Assembly: GCA_013138755.1 (NCBI GenBank)
Contig: WTCC01000319.1
Span: 1 to 21,000, forward strand
Direction: 5' to 3'
From: Gammaproteobacteria bacterium
GTDB taxonomy: Bacteria; Pseudomonadota; Gammaproteobacteria; SZUA-229
DNA: 21,000 bases
Positions 1-8,096 of the stretch are shown here, piece by piece; the stretch's first letter is position 1, and the number at the start of each line of letters is the position of its first letter. The position numbers and the translations under genes were made by a program. The notes beneath the pieces are model-generated. The model saw only the letters and a program-made list of their open reading frames with translations. It did not search any database and was not told the origin of the DNA.

Positions 1-672
1 GCGATTGTGGTTTTTATGATGACCAGTATCGTCCCGCAGGTGGTCTCTGTTTTTGAAGATACGGGTCAGGAGTTGCCAGGATTGACGCTGACGCTGATCG
101 CAATGAGCGATTTTGTGGTCGATTATGGCATGTTTATGCTGGTACTAATTATCGCCGCATTTGTTGGTTTCCAGATGGCACTGACACGACCGGCATTCGT
201 GATGAAATATCATATGTTCTTGTTTCGCCTGCCCATCATTCAACGTTTGGTGCGAGGTTTAAACGCAGCGCTGTTCACCCGTACGTTTAGTATCCTCAGT
301 GGTAGTGGGGTAACCGTTCTTGAAGCGATGAGTATCTCAGCAAAGGTGGTCGCAAATTTACCGATGAGGGAAGCCATTCTGCAGGCTACGGATCGCGTAC
401 GTGAAGGTACGGGTATAAAAAAAGCACTTGAGCACAGTAAGTTATTCCCCCCGATGACATTACAATTGATTGCCAGCGGTGAGAATAGTGGTAAGTTGGA
501 GGAGATGTTAGAGCGTGCGTCGATGCAGCTCGAACGTGAACAGGTAACCTTAATTGCTTATATCGTCGGTATCTTAGAGCCAGTAATCATCTTAGCCATG
601 GGTTTAATGGTGTTGATGATCGTGTTGGGTATCCTGTTACCGATCTTCGATTTAAACTCATTGGTAAAATAG
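1..672 (+). CDS. gspF: Type II secretion inner-membrane platform protein GspF, 3' part only
   Basis: The reading frame is open from the left edge and ends at TAG 670-672, so the N-terminal half is missing. The visible 223 residues form the second GspF repeat: a membrane segment (the VLIIAAFVGF region), then the cytoplasmic helical domain with FTRTFSILSGSGVTVLEAM, REGTGIKKALE, FPPMTLQLIASGENSGKLEEML, and a C-terminal membrane helix ending ILLPIFDLNSLVK. That ending and the GENSGKLEEML block resemble GspF more than the type IV pilus paralogue PilC, which usually has GEESGSLD and ends differently. GspF sits in the inner membrane and links the GspE ATPase to the pseudopilus. No gspG follows; the next gene is convergent and 14 bp away, so this gene ends its transcription unit. 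PilC is the main alternative, but less likely. Confidence 0.85.
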   Translation, partial: AIVVFMMTSIVPQVVSVFEDTGQELPGLTLTLIAMSDFVVDYGMFMLVLIIAAFVGFQMALTRPAFVMKYHMFLFRLPIIQRLVRGLNAALFTRTFSILSGSGVTVLEAMSISAKVVANLPMREAILQATDRVREGTGIKKALEHSKLFPPMTLQLIASGENSGKLEEMLERASMQLEREQVTLIAYIVGILEPVIILAMGLMVLMIVLGILLPIFDLNSLVK

Positions 673-686
673 ACGTTTTACAGAAA

Positions 687-1229
687 TTAAAAAAACTGTA
701 GCACCAGGCGTTTTAAAAACATCAATCCTATCAATGCGATCAGCGTAGACAAATCGATGCCACCGATAGCAGGAATGTATTTCTGGATAGGGCGAAGTAC
801 CGGTGCTGTCAAACTTCTCAATAAGTTGCTGATAGAGTTATAGGGGTCTGGATTTACCCAGCTTAAGATTGCCTGTATAAAAAGTGCCACGATAAAAATA
901 TCAAAAGTAAGAGAAACCAGGTCATGCAAACCTCTGACTAAGAGCTGCAGTCCATTGATCGGGTATCCTGCTATGCTGAGTAAAAGTATCAGTTTGAGTG
1001 CAATTAAGGTTAGAGCCAGTACCAGAGTTGCAGTGTCTATTTTTTTTATGCTCGGGATAAATCGTCTGGCAACGACGACTAAAGGCTGGGTTGCTTTAAC
1101 GATAAACTGTGATATCGGGTTGTAAAAGTCGGCGCCGACCTGTTGCAGAATAAATCGCAGCAGCATGATAGCAATGTAGATACTAAAAAGCGTATCAATT
1201 AGAAAGATGAAAGGATTGTCTTGACTCAT
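687..1229 (-). CDS. yggT: YggT family integral membrane protein
   Basis: A 180-residue, very hydrophobic protein made of two consecutive YGGT units. Each has a membrane helix, an amphipathic stretch with a Pro-rich turn (the NPISQFIVKATQPLV and NSISNLLRSLTAPVLRPI regions) and a second helix, giving about four membrane segments. The repeated NPxSQ/NSISN and P-x-RPI-type motifs are typical of the family. The biochemical role is not firmly established; homologues are linked to osmotic or ion stress and membrane-protein placement. It lies 35 bp downstream of proC on the same strand and is very likely co-transcribed, the usual proC-yggT pairing of gammaproteobacteria. It converges with gspF. The ATG at 1229 is the natural start, with an A-rich leader. 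Confidence 0.9.
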   Translation of the reverse strand: MSQDNPFIFLIDTLFSIYIAIMLLRFILQQVGADFYNPISQFIVKATQPLVVVARRFIPSIKKIDTATLVLALTLIALKLILLLSIAGYPINGLQLLVRGLHDLVSLTFDIFIVALFIQAILSWVNPDPYNSISNLLRSLTAPVLRPIQKYIPAIGGIDLSTLIALIGLMFLKRLVLQFF

Positions 1230-1264
1230 TTTTTTAGCCTGTTAATAAAGTATAAGAGTTTTTT

Positions 1265-2095
1265 CTATTCCGAACCAAGCTCATCTGCGAGCGAGATAGA
1301 TCTGTCATTGGCGGCCTTCAGAGCCTGGAAAACGATTTCCTGAAAATTTACCGACTGAAAGCTCAGGATGGCTTGCTCGGTCGTACCGCCTTTAGATGTT
1401 ACATTTTTTCTTAAATCGGCTGGAGGTATGTCACTTTCTGTGGCCATCCGTGCTGCACCTAGTGCTGTTTGTAAAACCAGCTGTTGTGCTATCTCGGTCG
1501 TTAGCCCGAGTTTTTCCCCCGCTTTTTGCATCGCTTCCATCAATAGGAAGAAATACGCCGGACCACTACCTGAAACGGCGGTAACTGCATTGAGTAAATC
1601 TTCGCTCTCTACCCAGATAACAAGACCGACGGCGTTAAGCACGTTTTCTGCCTGTTGTTTTTGAATGCCGGTGACTGATTCGTTAGCGAATAAACCGGAT
1701 GCGCCGCATTGTAATAATGCAGGTGTATTCGGCATACATCTGACGATAGCCTGTTGTTGAGATGAATTACTCTGGCTCAGCCAGCGTTGGATGTCCGTGC
1801 TTTTAACCCCGGCGGCAATAGAGATAAATAACCGGTTATCAGTGGGTCTTTTAGCGAGCTGTAGGCATACCGTTCTTAATATCTGTGGTTTAACGGCTAA
1901 AACAATAGTTTCACAATCATCCAGGATGTTAATGTCTGGTCCGGTGCTAACGCTGAATTCTTCTGTCAGCGCCTTGCATCTTGCATCATCAGGTTCGTTA
2001 ACAATGATGTCGGTGGCGAGATGGCCAGAATTAATCAGTCCGCCAATAAGGCTGCCAGCCATGTTACCGCCGCCAATAAATCCAATCTTAGGCAT
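1265..2095 (-). CDS. proC: Pyrroline-5-carboxylate reductase
   Basis: A 276-residue enzyme of normal family length that reduces delta1-pyrroline-5-carboxylate to L-proline with NAD(P)H, the last step of proline synthesis, in the cytoplasm. The N terminus carries the dinucleotide-binding GFIGGGNMAGSLIGGL (about residues 5-20). The middle has the family motifs AVKPQ and CMPNTPALL. The C-terminal dimerisation and substrate domain shows VSGSGPAYFFLLMEA and the signature region LRKNVTSKGGTTEQAI. The start ATG at 2095 is immediately followed by the nucleotide-binding strand, so little room exists for another start. It precedes yggT and is divergent from pilT. In P. aeruginosa yggS lies between pilT and proC; here it is missing. 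Confidence 0.96.
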   Translation of the reverse strand: MPKIGFIGGGNMAGSLIGGLINSGHLATDIIVNEPDDARCKALTEEFSVSTGPDINILDDCETIVLAVKPQILRTVCLQLAKRPTDNRLFISIAAGVKSTDIQRWLSQSNSSQQQAIVRCMPNTPALLQCGASGLFANESVTGIQKQQAENVLNAVGLVIWVESEDLLNAVTAVSGSGPAYFFLLMEAMQKAGEKLGLTTEIAQQLVLQTALGAARMATESDIPPADLRKNVTSKGGTTEQAILSFQSVNFQEIVFQALKAANDRSISLADELGSE

Positions 2096-2299
2096 CTATG
2101 GTCCACACTTTAGTTAGTTACAAAATTGTATAAATTTTAACATACTCATTACTGATTCCAGCCTTAGTTCGTTCGCATAAGTTTCTTGAAAACAAAAATA
2201 TTGATGAAATACTGGTCGAATACAGGAAGAAAGTGGATTTTTTAGCTATAAATAGAGAAGTTAAAAAAAGAATAGTTTTAGGAATATCAGGGGAAATTG
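2096..2299. promoter_or_regulatory. Divergent proC/pilT intergenic region
   Basis: About 204 bp, strongly AT-rich, between the divergent starts of proC and pilT, so it should carry both promoters. A TATAAA hexamer lies at 2129-2134 (plus), but I find no good -35 at the right spacing and do not call a specific promoter. The pilT ribosome site is AGGGGA, just before 2294. No yggS gene or recognisable remnant of one is present. An open stretch without a start codon in one plus-strand frame (about 2134-2335) is treated in the findings. Confidence 0.45.
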
Positions 2300-3334
2300 A
2301 TGGATATCGCTCAGTTACTTGCATTTAGCGTAAAAAATGGGGCATCAGATTTACATTTATCAGCTGGCTTGCCGCCGATGATCCGTGTGGATGGTGACGT
2401 GCGCCGTATCAACGTTGATCCTATGGATCACGAGCATGTCCATGGCATGGTGTATGACATCATGAATGACAAACAGCGTAAAACATTCGAAGAGTTTCTG
2501 GAGACAGACTTTTCGTTTGAGATTCCTGGTTTAGCTCGTTTTCGTGTGAATGCCTTTAATCATAACCGCGGTGCAGGTGCTGTTTTTCGTACTATTCCAT
2601 CAAAAATACTAACACTGGAAGAATTAGGTGCGCCGAAGATTTTTGAGGAAATATCAAATACACCGCGCGGTATTGTTCTGGTAACTGGACCAACGGGTTC
2701 AGGTAAGTCCACCACGCTGGCGGCTATGGTGAATTATGTTAATGAAAATCATTATGGCCATATCCTGACCATCGAAGACCCTATCGAGTTTGTGCATGAG
2801 AGTAAAAAGTCGTTAATCAATCAGCGTGAGGTGCATCGCGATACTCTGGGTTTCAGTGAAGCGTTACGATCTGCATTACGTGAAGATCCGGATGTGATAC
2901 TCGTGGGGGAGATGCGTGACCTCGAAACGATTCGTCTTGCGTTATCTGCGGCAGAAACAGGTCATCTCGTGTTTGGTACTCTGCATACCAGTTCTGCAGC
3001 CAAGACTGTTGACCGTATCGTCGATGTGTTTCCGGCGGCAGAAAAAGATATGGTTCGATCGATGCTGTCAGAATCATTACGTTCTGTTATCTCGCAGACA
3101 TTGATGAAGAAGATCGGTGGTGGTCGTATTGCAGCCCATGAGATCATGATAGGTACATCAGCTATTAAAAATCTTATCCGTGAAAACAAGATTGCCCAGA
3201 TGTTTTCTGCTATTCAGACAGGGCAGTCATTGGGGATGCAAACGCTGGATCAAAATTTACAGGAGCTGTTGGCTCGCGGTTTGATCAGTAAAGATGAAGC
3301 ACGTAAAAAAGCAGCAAACAGAGATCTCTTTTAA
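2300..3334 (+). CDS. pilT: Type IV pilus retraction ATPase PilT
   Basis: A 344-residue hexameric AAA-type secretion ATPase at the pilus base that powers pilin depolymerisation and twitching. It begins MDIAQLLAFSVKNGASDLHLS, the typical PilT N terminus. A TTG one codon upstream is in frame, but the ATG at 2300 has AGGGGA at good spacing and matches the family start. Visible motifs are Walker A GPTGSGKST (residues 130-138), the Asp box around IEDPIEF, Walker B DVILVGEMRD with E204, the His box GTLHTSSA, and the PilT-specific AIKNLIRE close to the AIRNLIRE motif needed for retraction. No active-site residue is missing. It heads a run of three related ATPase genes, 71 bp before pilU, so a common transcript is likely. 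Confidence 0.97.
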   Translation: MDIAQLLAFSVKNGASDLHLSAGLPPMIRVDGDVRRINVDPMDHEHVHGMVYDIMNDKQRKTFEEFLETDFSFEIPGLARFRVNAFNHNRGAGAVFRTIPSKILTLEELGAPKIFEEISNTPRGIVLVTGPTGSGKSTTLAAMVNYVNENHYGHILTIEDPIEFVHESKKSLINQREVHRDTLGFSEALRSALREDPDVILVGEMRDLETIRLALSAAETGHLVFGTLHTSSAAKTVDRIVDVFPAAEKDMVRSMLSESLRSVISQTLMKKIGGGRIAAHEIMIGTSAIKNLIRENKIAQMFSAIQTGQSLGMQTLDQNLQELLARGLISKDEARKKAANRDLF

Positions 3335-3405
3335 ATAAAAAGATGATGAATATTCAAGATGTTAGATGTTACCGTATTAACAATTTAAGCAATGAGGTGA
3401 TCTAA

Positions 3406-4569
3406 GTGGATCGCGATAAAGCCATAAAATATATGCATGACCTGTTACGTACCATGGTTGAAAAAGATGGTTCGGATTTATTTATCACAGCAGGTGCGAT
3501 GCCTTCAATTAAAGTAGACGGTGAAATGAAACCACTGTCCAACCAGTCGTTAAATCCACAGCATACCCAGGTGCTGGTCAGTTCGATCATGAACGATAAG
3601 CAGCGTGCTGAATTCGAAGAAACGCAAGAGTGTAACTTTGCCATCAGCCTTCCAGGGCTTTCGAGATTTCGTGTTAACGCCTTTACTCAGCGTGGCTCAG
3701 TCGGTGTCGTCTTACGTGTTATCCGCTCAGATATCCCACAGTTTGAAGAGTTAAATCTACCACCGATCTTACAAGAGATAGCGATGACGAAGCGTGGTCT
3801 GGTTATTTTCGTCGGCGCTACAGGCTCAGGTAAATCTACATCACTGGCAGCGATGATCGGCTATCGTAACCAAAATAGTTATGGCCATATCATCACTATC
3901 GAAGATCCGATCGAGTTTGTTCATAACCACGGTAACTGTATCGTGATGCAACGTGAGGTGGGTGTTGATACAGATAGTTTTGAGGTGGCATTGAAAAACA
4001 CTCTGCGTCAGGCACCTGACGTGATTCTGATCGGTGAGATACGTGCACGAGAAACGATGGAACATGCCATCGCTTTTGCTGAAACGGGCCATCTGTGTTT
4101 ATCGACTTTACATGCGAATAATACTAATCAGGCATTGGATCGTATCATCAACTTTTTCCCTGAAGAGCGCCGTCAGCAGCTACTGATGGATCTGTCATTA
4201 AATCTAAAGAGTTTGATTTCGCAACGTCTGATTCCGACGGTATCCGGTACTGGTCGTGTTGCAGCGGTAGAGATCATGATTAATTCACCATTGATGGCAG
4301 ACCTGATATTTAAAGGCGAGGTTCAGGAGATGAAAGACCTTATTACCAGATCGACTGAACTCGGCATGCAAACATTTGATCAGGCATTATTTGATCTATA
4401 CGAAAGTGGTCAGATTAAATATGAGGATGCACTAAGAAATGCAGATTCTGTTAATGACCTACGTCTGAGATTTAAACTGGAAAGTAAAGACTCGCAGAAC
4501 TCTGATCTAATGGATGGTCTTGATAATATAGCAATGGAAGACCAAGACGATAAATCAGGCTTCATGTAA
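3406..4569 (+). CDS. pilU: Type IV pilus retraction-accessory ATPase PilU
   Basis: A 387-residue PilT paralogue. PilU homologues act with PilT to strengthen retraction and usually need PilT for activity. Diagnostic PilU stretches include GLVIFVGATGSGKST (Walker A 137-145), EFVHNHGNCIVMQREVGVDT, AETGHLCLSTLHANN and FFPEERRQQLLMDLSLNL. The PilT AIRNLIRE motif is replaced by MADLIFKGEVQEM. The C-terminal tail from about residue 360 is acidic. The start is GTG 3406 with GAGGTG at 3394-3399, six bases upstream; this fits the PilU N terminus (MHDLLRTMVEKDGSDLF). After Walker B (DVILIGE, E211) the sequence is IRARET, with Ala214 where the other two ATPases of this window have Asp. It follows pilT and precedes a second pilU-like gene by 57 bp. 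Confidence 0.95.
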   Translation: MDRDKAIKYMHDLLRTMVEKDGSDLFITAGAMPSIKVDGEMKPLSNQSLNPQHTQVLVSSIMNDKQRAEFEETQECNFAISLPGLSRFRVNAFTQRGSVGVVLRVIRSDIPQFEELNLPPILQEIAMTKRGLVIFVGATGSGKSTSLAAMIGYRNQNSYGHIITIEDPIEFVHNHGNCIVMQREVGVDTDSFEVALKNTLRQAPDVILIGEIRARETMEHAIAFAETGHLCLSTLHANNTNQALDRIINFFPEERRQQLLMDLSLNLKSLISQRLIPTVSGTGRVAAVEIMINSPLMADLIFKGEVQEMKDLITRSTELGMQTFDQALFDLYESGQIKYEDALRNADSVNDLRLRFKLESKDSQNSDLMDGLDNIAMEDQDDKSGFM

Positions 4570-4626
4570 TAAGTTCTTTACTTATATTAGAGAAACAGTA
4601 GAGCGTATGGTTATCGGGATAAGCGG

Positions 4627-5763
4627 ATGAATTTGCAACCTTACTTAAAATTAATGTCTGAGCAGCAAGCTTCTGATATGTACTTCACAACAGGAGCACC
4701 TGTCAGTGTTCGTATCGAAGGCACGATGCGACCTGTTGGAAAAAGCATGCTGACACCGGGTATGACCAAAAAACTTGCTTATGATCTGCTGACGCCTATT
4801 CAGATTAAAGATTTTGAAAAAAACCTGGAATTAAATCTGGGTGTTTCTTATGTAGACCTCGGTAGATTCCGTATAAATATTTATCTGCAACGTGGCGAAG
4901 TTTCTATGGTTATTCGCTACATCAAAGCAGACATTCCAACGATTGATTCACTTGGTTTACCCGAAATTTATAAAACCATGATCATGCGCAAGAAAGGCCT
5001 GGTCCTGGTGGTTGGTGCTACGGGTATGGGGAAATCCACTTCTTTGGCGGCAATGCTGGATTATCGCAACATGACGGAAAGCGGGCACGTTCTTACGATT
5101 GAAGATCCTATCGAATTTATGTTCCACCATAAAAAATGTATCGTCGGGCAACGTGAAGTGGGGCTTGATACCTTATCTTTTGAAAATGCGCTAAGAGAAG
5201 CTATGCGTGAGGCGCCGGATGTCATCATGATCGGAGAATCGCGTGATAAAGAAACCATGCAGTCGGCACTGCGTTATGCTGATACTGGTCATCTGTGTTT
5301 GACAACTTTGCATGCTACTAATGCCAGTCAGACTCTGGATCGTTTGTTGAACTATTTCCCTAGCGAAGCCCACAATCAAGTGCTGATGGACCTATCGCTA
5401 AACTTGAATTGCATCCTGGCGCAACGCCTGGTTAAAACAGAAGATGGCAAGCGTGTACCGGCCATCGAGGTGATGGTGAATACACCGTATATCAGCAAGT
5501 TGATACGTGACGGAAACTTCCATGAGATTAAAGATATCATGGAGAAAGGCGGTGACTCAGGCATGAAGACATTTGATCAATCATTGCTGGCATTATACAA
5601 ATCAGAAGAAATCAGTCTGGAGGCTGCGCTGGTTAATGCGGATTCAGCGAGTGAGCTCGAATGGAAAATTAATTTTGGTAGTGATATTAAAGGTGGGCTT
5701 GAGAATGAAGGTGATGATGGGCCACTTGAATTCCCTTCAGCATCAGCTGAGACGAAAGACTAA
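4627..5763 (+). CDS. Second PilU-like PilT-family ATPase
   Basis: A 378-residue third member of the PilT/PilU family. PilU-like features are the VVGATGMGKST Walker A (130-138, with Met134 in place of the usual Ser), HHKKCIVGQREVGLDT, ADTGHLCLTTLHATNAS and NQVLMDLSLNLNCILAQRL. Walker B reads DVIMIGESRDKET (E204 kept, Asp207 kept). It lacks the PilT AIRNLIRE motif, having YISKLIRDGNFHEI instead. The catalytic Lys, Walker B Glu and His box are all present, so it may be an active ATPase. The tail after about residue 345 is acidic. The ATG at 4627 is preceded by GGGATAAGCGG. It is clearly diverged from pilU, so this is not a recent tandem duplication. Its partner and role cannot be told from sequence; a further accessory retraction motor is my inference. 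It is the last gene of the pilT group and converges with pyrC'. Confidence 0.9.
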   Translation: MNLQPYLKLMSEQQASDMYFTTGAPVSVRIEGTMRPVGKSMLTPGMTKKLAYDLLTPIQIKDFEKNLELNLGVSYVDLGRFRINIYLQRGEVSMVIRYIKADIPTIDSLGLPEIYKTMIMRKKGLVLVVGATGMGKSTSLAAMLDYRNMTESGHVLTIEDPIEFMFHHKKCIVGQREVGLDTLSFENALREAMREAPDVIMIGESRDKETMQSALRYADTGHLCLTTLHATNASQTLDRLLNYFPSEAHNQVLMDLSLNLNCILAQRLVKTEDGKRVPAIEVMVNTPYISKLIRDGNFHEIKDIMEKGGDSGMKTFDQSLLALYKSEEISLEAALVNADSASELEWKINFGSDIKGGLENEGDDGPLEFPSASAETKD

Positions 5764-5774
5764 GTTATCAGCAG

Positions 5775-7070
5775 TTAGTCAGCCTTCGATGCACTAAATA
5801 ACAACGCACCGTTTATGATGGTGTGTTTAACTTTCCCTTGAAAATTCCAGCCAAGAAAAGGTGTGTTTTTCCCGTTACTGTAGATAGTGTTCGTCGTTAG
5901 CTGCCAATCTTCGTTCTCATCGTATATGCAGATATCAGCATTCTCCCCCACAGATAGTGCGCCTGCGTTAATGTCTAGTATGTTGGCTGGAGAACTTGTG
6001 ATTTTTTTGATAATTTCAGTTGTTGAAAGAGATGTCTGCTGTGATAGGCGTAAGCATAGTGGTAAAAAAGTTTCTAATGCAGAGATGCCGGCTTCGGTGC
6101 TGGCGAATGGTGCCTGCTTAGCATCGATGTCATGAGGTTGATGGTCTGAACAGATGGCGTCAATCGTTCCATCGGTAATAGCATTTCGTAATGCTTCCTG
6201 ATCACGTTGTGATCGTAATGGCGGTGTGACGTGACAAGCGCTATTGAAGCTGCTTACATCGTGTTCAGTCAGATGTAGCTGATGTGCACTAACATCGGCA
6301 GTAACGGCTAGATGCTCGTTCTTTGCGCGTGAAATCATCTCTACACTCTGTGCGCTTGAGAGGCGTCCAAAGTGAACGCTGGCTCCTGTTTCAGTAACCA
6401 GTTCCAGTGCTCGCGCAATAGCGATTGTTTCAGCTGAAACCGGAATACCTTTTAAGCCCAGGCGCGTAGCAATTTTACCTTCGTGAGCGCAGCCGCCAAT
6501 ACTTAACCAGTGTTCGTCGGGTTCAATAAAAATACGTGTGTTAAAGGTTGCAGCATAGGTGAAAGCGCGCTTAAGTATCAGCGTGTTTTCTATCGGGTTA
6601 CGACAGTTGCTTAAACCGACACAACCAACTTGTTGTAAGGCGTGCATTTCGCTTAAGTGATCACCATTCAAACCGGTAGTTAATGCACCTAGTGTGACGA
6701 CACGGCTATGCCCAGCATTGACTGTTTTTTGATTGATCAATTCAACGACGGCGGGTTCATCGATGACCGGGTCGGTGTCCGGTGGGCAGCATAATGTCGT
6801 GATGCCAGCGTTCGTGGCTGCTATTGTTTCACTTTTGATCGTAGCCTTATGCTCTAGCCCGGGTTCCCGTAGACGTGCACAGCAATCTACCAGTCCTGGA
6901 ATAACAGTTAGATTACTAGCATCTATGACATGTGAGACGTCGTCAGAGGTTACTGTGCCTGCTGCTTCGATAGCTGAGATTTTCCCATCGACAACAAGTA
7001 TGTCTGCGAGTTGATCGATATCGTTCGCTGGATCAATCAGATGTCCGTTTTTTATCAGGGTGCGGCTCAT
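5775..7070 (-). CDS. pyrC': Dihydroorotase-like, probably inactive subunit PyrC' of the ATCase complex
   Basis: A 431-residue amidohydrolase-fold protein of the dihydroorotase family. The zinc-binding HxH of active enzymes, expected in a D-x-H-x-H-LREPG motif, here reads D62-C-C64-A-R66-LREPG, so both His are replaced. Other family blocks remain: [25 protein letters not shown] near residue 308 and [13 protein letters not shown]. In Pseudomonas a homologous inactive DHOase (PyrC') is encoded after pyrB and is needed structurally for the aspartate transcarbamoylase holoenzyme; the same position and the lost zinc ligands point to that role. The start overlaps the pyrB stop by four bases (ATGA, 7067-7070), suggesting translational coupling. 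An active dihydroorotase must then be encoded elsewhere. Function as a working DHOase is unlikely. Confidence 0.92.
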   Translation of the reverse strand: MSRTLIKNGHLIDPANDIDQLADILVVDGKISAIEAAGTVTSDDVSHVIDASNLTVIPGLVDCCARLREPGLEHKATIKSETIAATNAGITTLCCPPDTDPVIDEPAVVELINQKTVNAGHSRVVTLGALTTGLNGDHLSEMHALQQVGCVGLSNCRNPIENTLILKRAFTYAATFNTRIFIEPDEHWLSIGGCAHEGKIATRLGLKGIPVSAETIAIARALELVTETGASVHFGRLSSAQSVEMISRAKNEHLAVTADVSAHQLHLTEHDVSSFNSACHVTPPLRSQRDQEALRNAITDGTIDAICSDHQPHDIDAKQAPFASTEAGISALETFLPLCLRLSQQTSLSTTEIIKKITSSPANILDINAGALSVGENADICIYDENEDWQLTTNTIYSNGKNTPFLGWNFQGKVKHTIINGALLFSASKAD

Positions 7071-8089
7071 TGATCATCATCCATTTCAGGTTTTCTACCG
7101 AGTGTCATCGACATGACAGCCATACGGACAGATATGCCATTGGATACTTGGTCAAGAATGACCGAGCGTGAACCGTCGGCAACATTAGAGTCAATTTCAA
7201 CACCTCTGTTGATCGGTCCTGGATGCATTACGATGACATCTTTTTTTGCTGCCTGTAGGCGGTCCTCGGTAAGACCATAGAGCTGGAAGTATTCTTGCTC
7301 ACTAGGTAGAAATGCACCAGTCATTCTTTCTTTCTGCAAGCGCAGCATAATAACGACATCCGCGTCTTTGATGCCTGATCTCAAATCATGAAAGACATTC
7401 ACACCCATGTCTTCTATACCGGCAGGTAATAATGTCTTCGGGGCGATGACGCGAACGTCACCGGTATTTAAGGTGTTGAGGGCATGTATCTGTGAGCGTG
7501 CAACACGTGAATGTAAAACATCACCAACGATGGCAACGCGAAGATTGCCAAAATCCGCACCTTTGTGACGACGGATGGTAAACATATCCAGCATCGCCTG
7601 AGTAGGGTGAGCATGACTGCCATCGCCTGCATTGATAACACTGATATTCGATGCCACATTGTTAGCGATGTAATGCGCCGCACCAGAGTCGGTGTGGCGC
7701 ACAACAAACATATCACATTGCATGGCTTGAATATTTTGTAGTGTGTCGAGCAGGGTTTCGCCTTTCGATGTGGCGGACGTGCTTATGTTTATGTTTAAGA
7801 CATCCGCTGAAAGACGTTTTGCAGCCAGTTCAAAAGTTGTGCGTGTTCTTGTACTCGGTTCGAAAAATAAATTGACGATAGTTTTACCGCGTAAAAGAGG
7901 AACCTTCTTAACGCTTTTCTGGTTTACGTCAGTGAAATTTTCGGCTGTATCGAGAATCTGTGTCAGGATATTACTACCCAGTCCTTCTGTGGTTAGGAAG
8001 TGTCTTAGATTACCATTGCTATCCAGCTGGATGTTCCAGGCATCGTGACCGATCAAAGTGTCAGTAGGTTTTGTTGCTTTATTGACCAT
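7067..8089 (-). CDS. pyrB: Aspartate carbamoyltransferase catalytic subunit
   Basis: A 340-residue enzyme that joins carbamoyl phosphate and L-aspartate to give N-carbamoyl-aspartate in pyrimidine synthesis. The carbamoyl-phosphate loop STRTRT is at residues 79-84, the SKGE loop with Lys109 at 108-111, then [30 protein letters not shown] and [13 protein letters not shown], all in the right order. I chose ATG 8089 because the frame extends 21 codons further up into pyrR, whereas 8089 leaves a 7-bp gap and gives a length close to the Pseudomonas enzyme (about 334). A GGGAT ribosome-site-like stretch lies in the end of pyrR. The N-terminal extension before the ATCase core is typical of the class that pairs with a DHOase-like subunit. 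The start of pyrC' overlaps its stop codon. Confidence 0.95.
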   Translation of the reverse strand: MVNKATKPTDTLIGHDAWNIQLDSNGNLRHFLTTEGLGSNILTQILDTAENFTDVNQKSVKKVPLLRGKTIVNLFFEPSTRTRTTFELAAKRLSADVLNINISTSATSKGETLLDTLQNIQAMQCDMFVVRHTDSGAAHYIANNVASNISVINAGDGSHAHPTQAMLDMFTIRRHKGADFGNLRVAIVGDVLHSRVARSQIHALNTLNTGDVRVIAPKTLLPAGIEDMGVNVFHDLRSGIKDADVVIMLRLQKERMTGAFLPSEQEYFQLYGLTEDRLQAAKKDVIVMHPGPINRGVEIDSNVADGSRSVILDQVSNGISVRMAVMSMTLGRKPEMDDDQ

Positions 8090-8096
8090 ATTGCCG

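Noticed and set aside
2118..2324. Minus-strand open frame between proC and pilT
   Set aside because: Residue composition is not protein-like, it reaches into pilT and it has no similarity to yggS or another known family.
5803..5827. Possible hairpin AACGCACC/GGTGTGTT after the pilU-like gene
   Set aside because: It lies inside the pyrC' coding region, has a wobble pair and no T-run follows, so it is not a convincing terminator.
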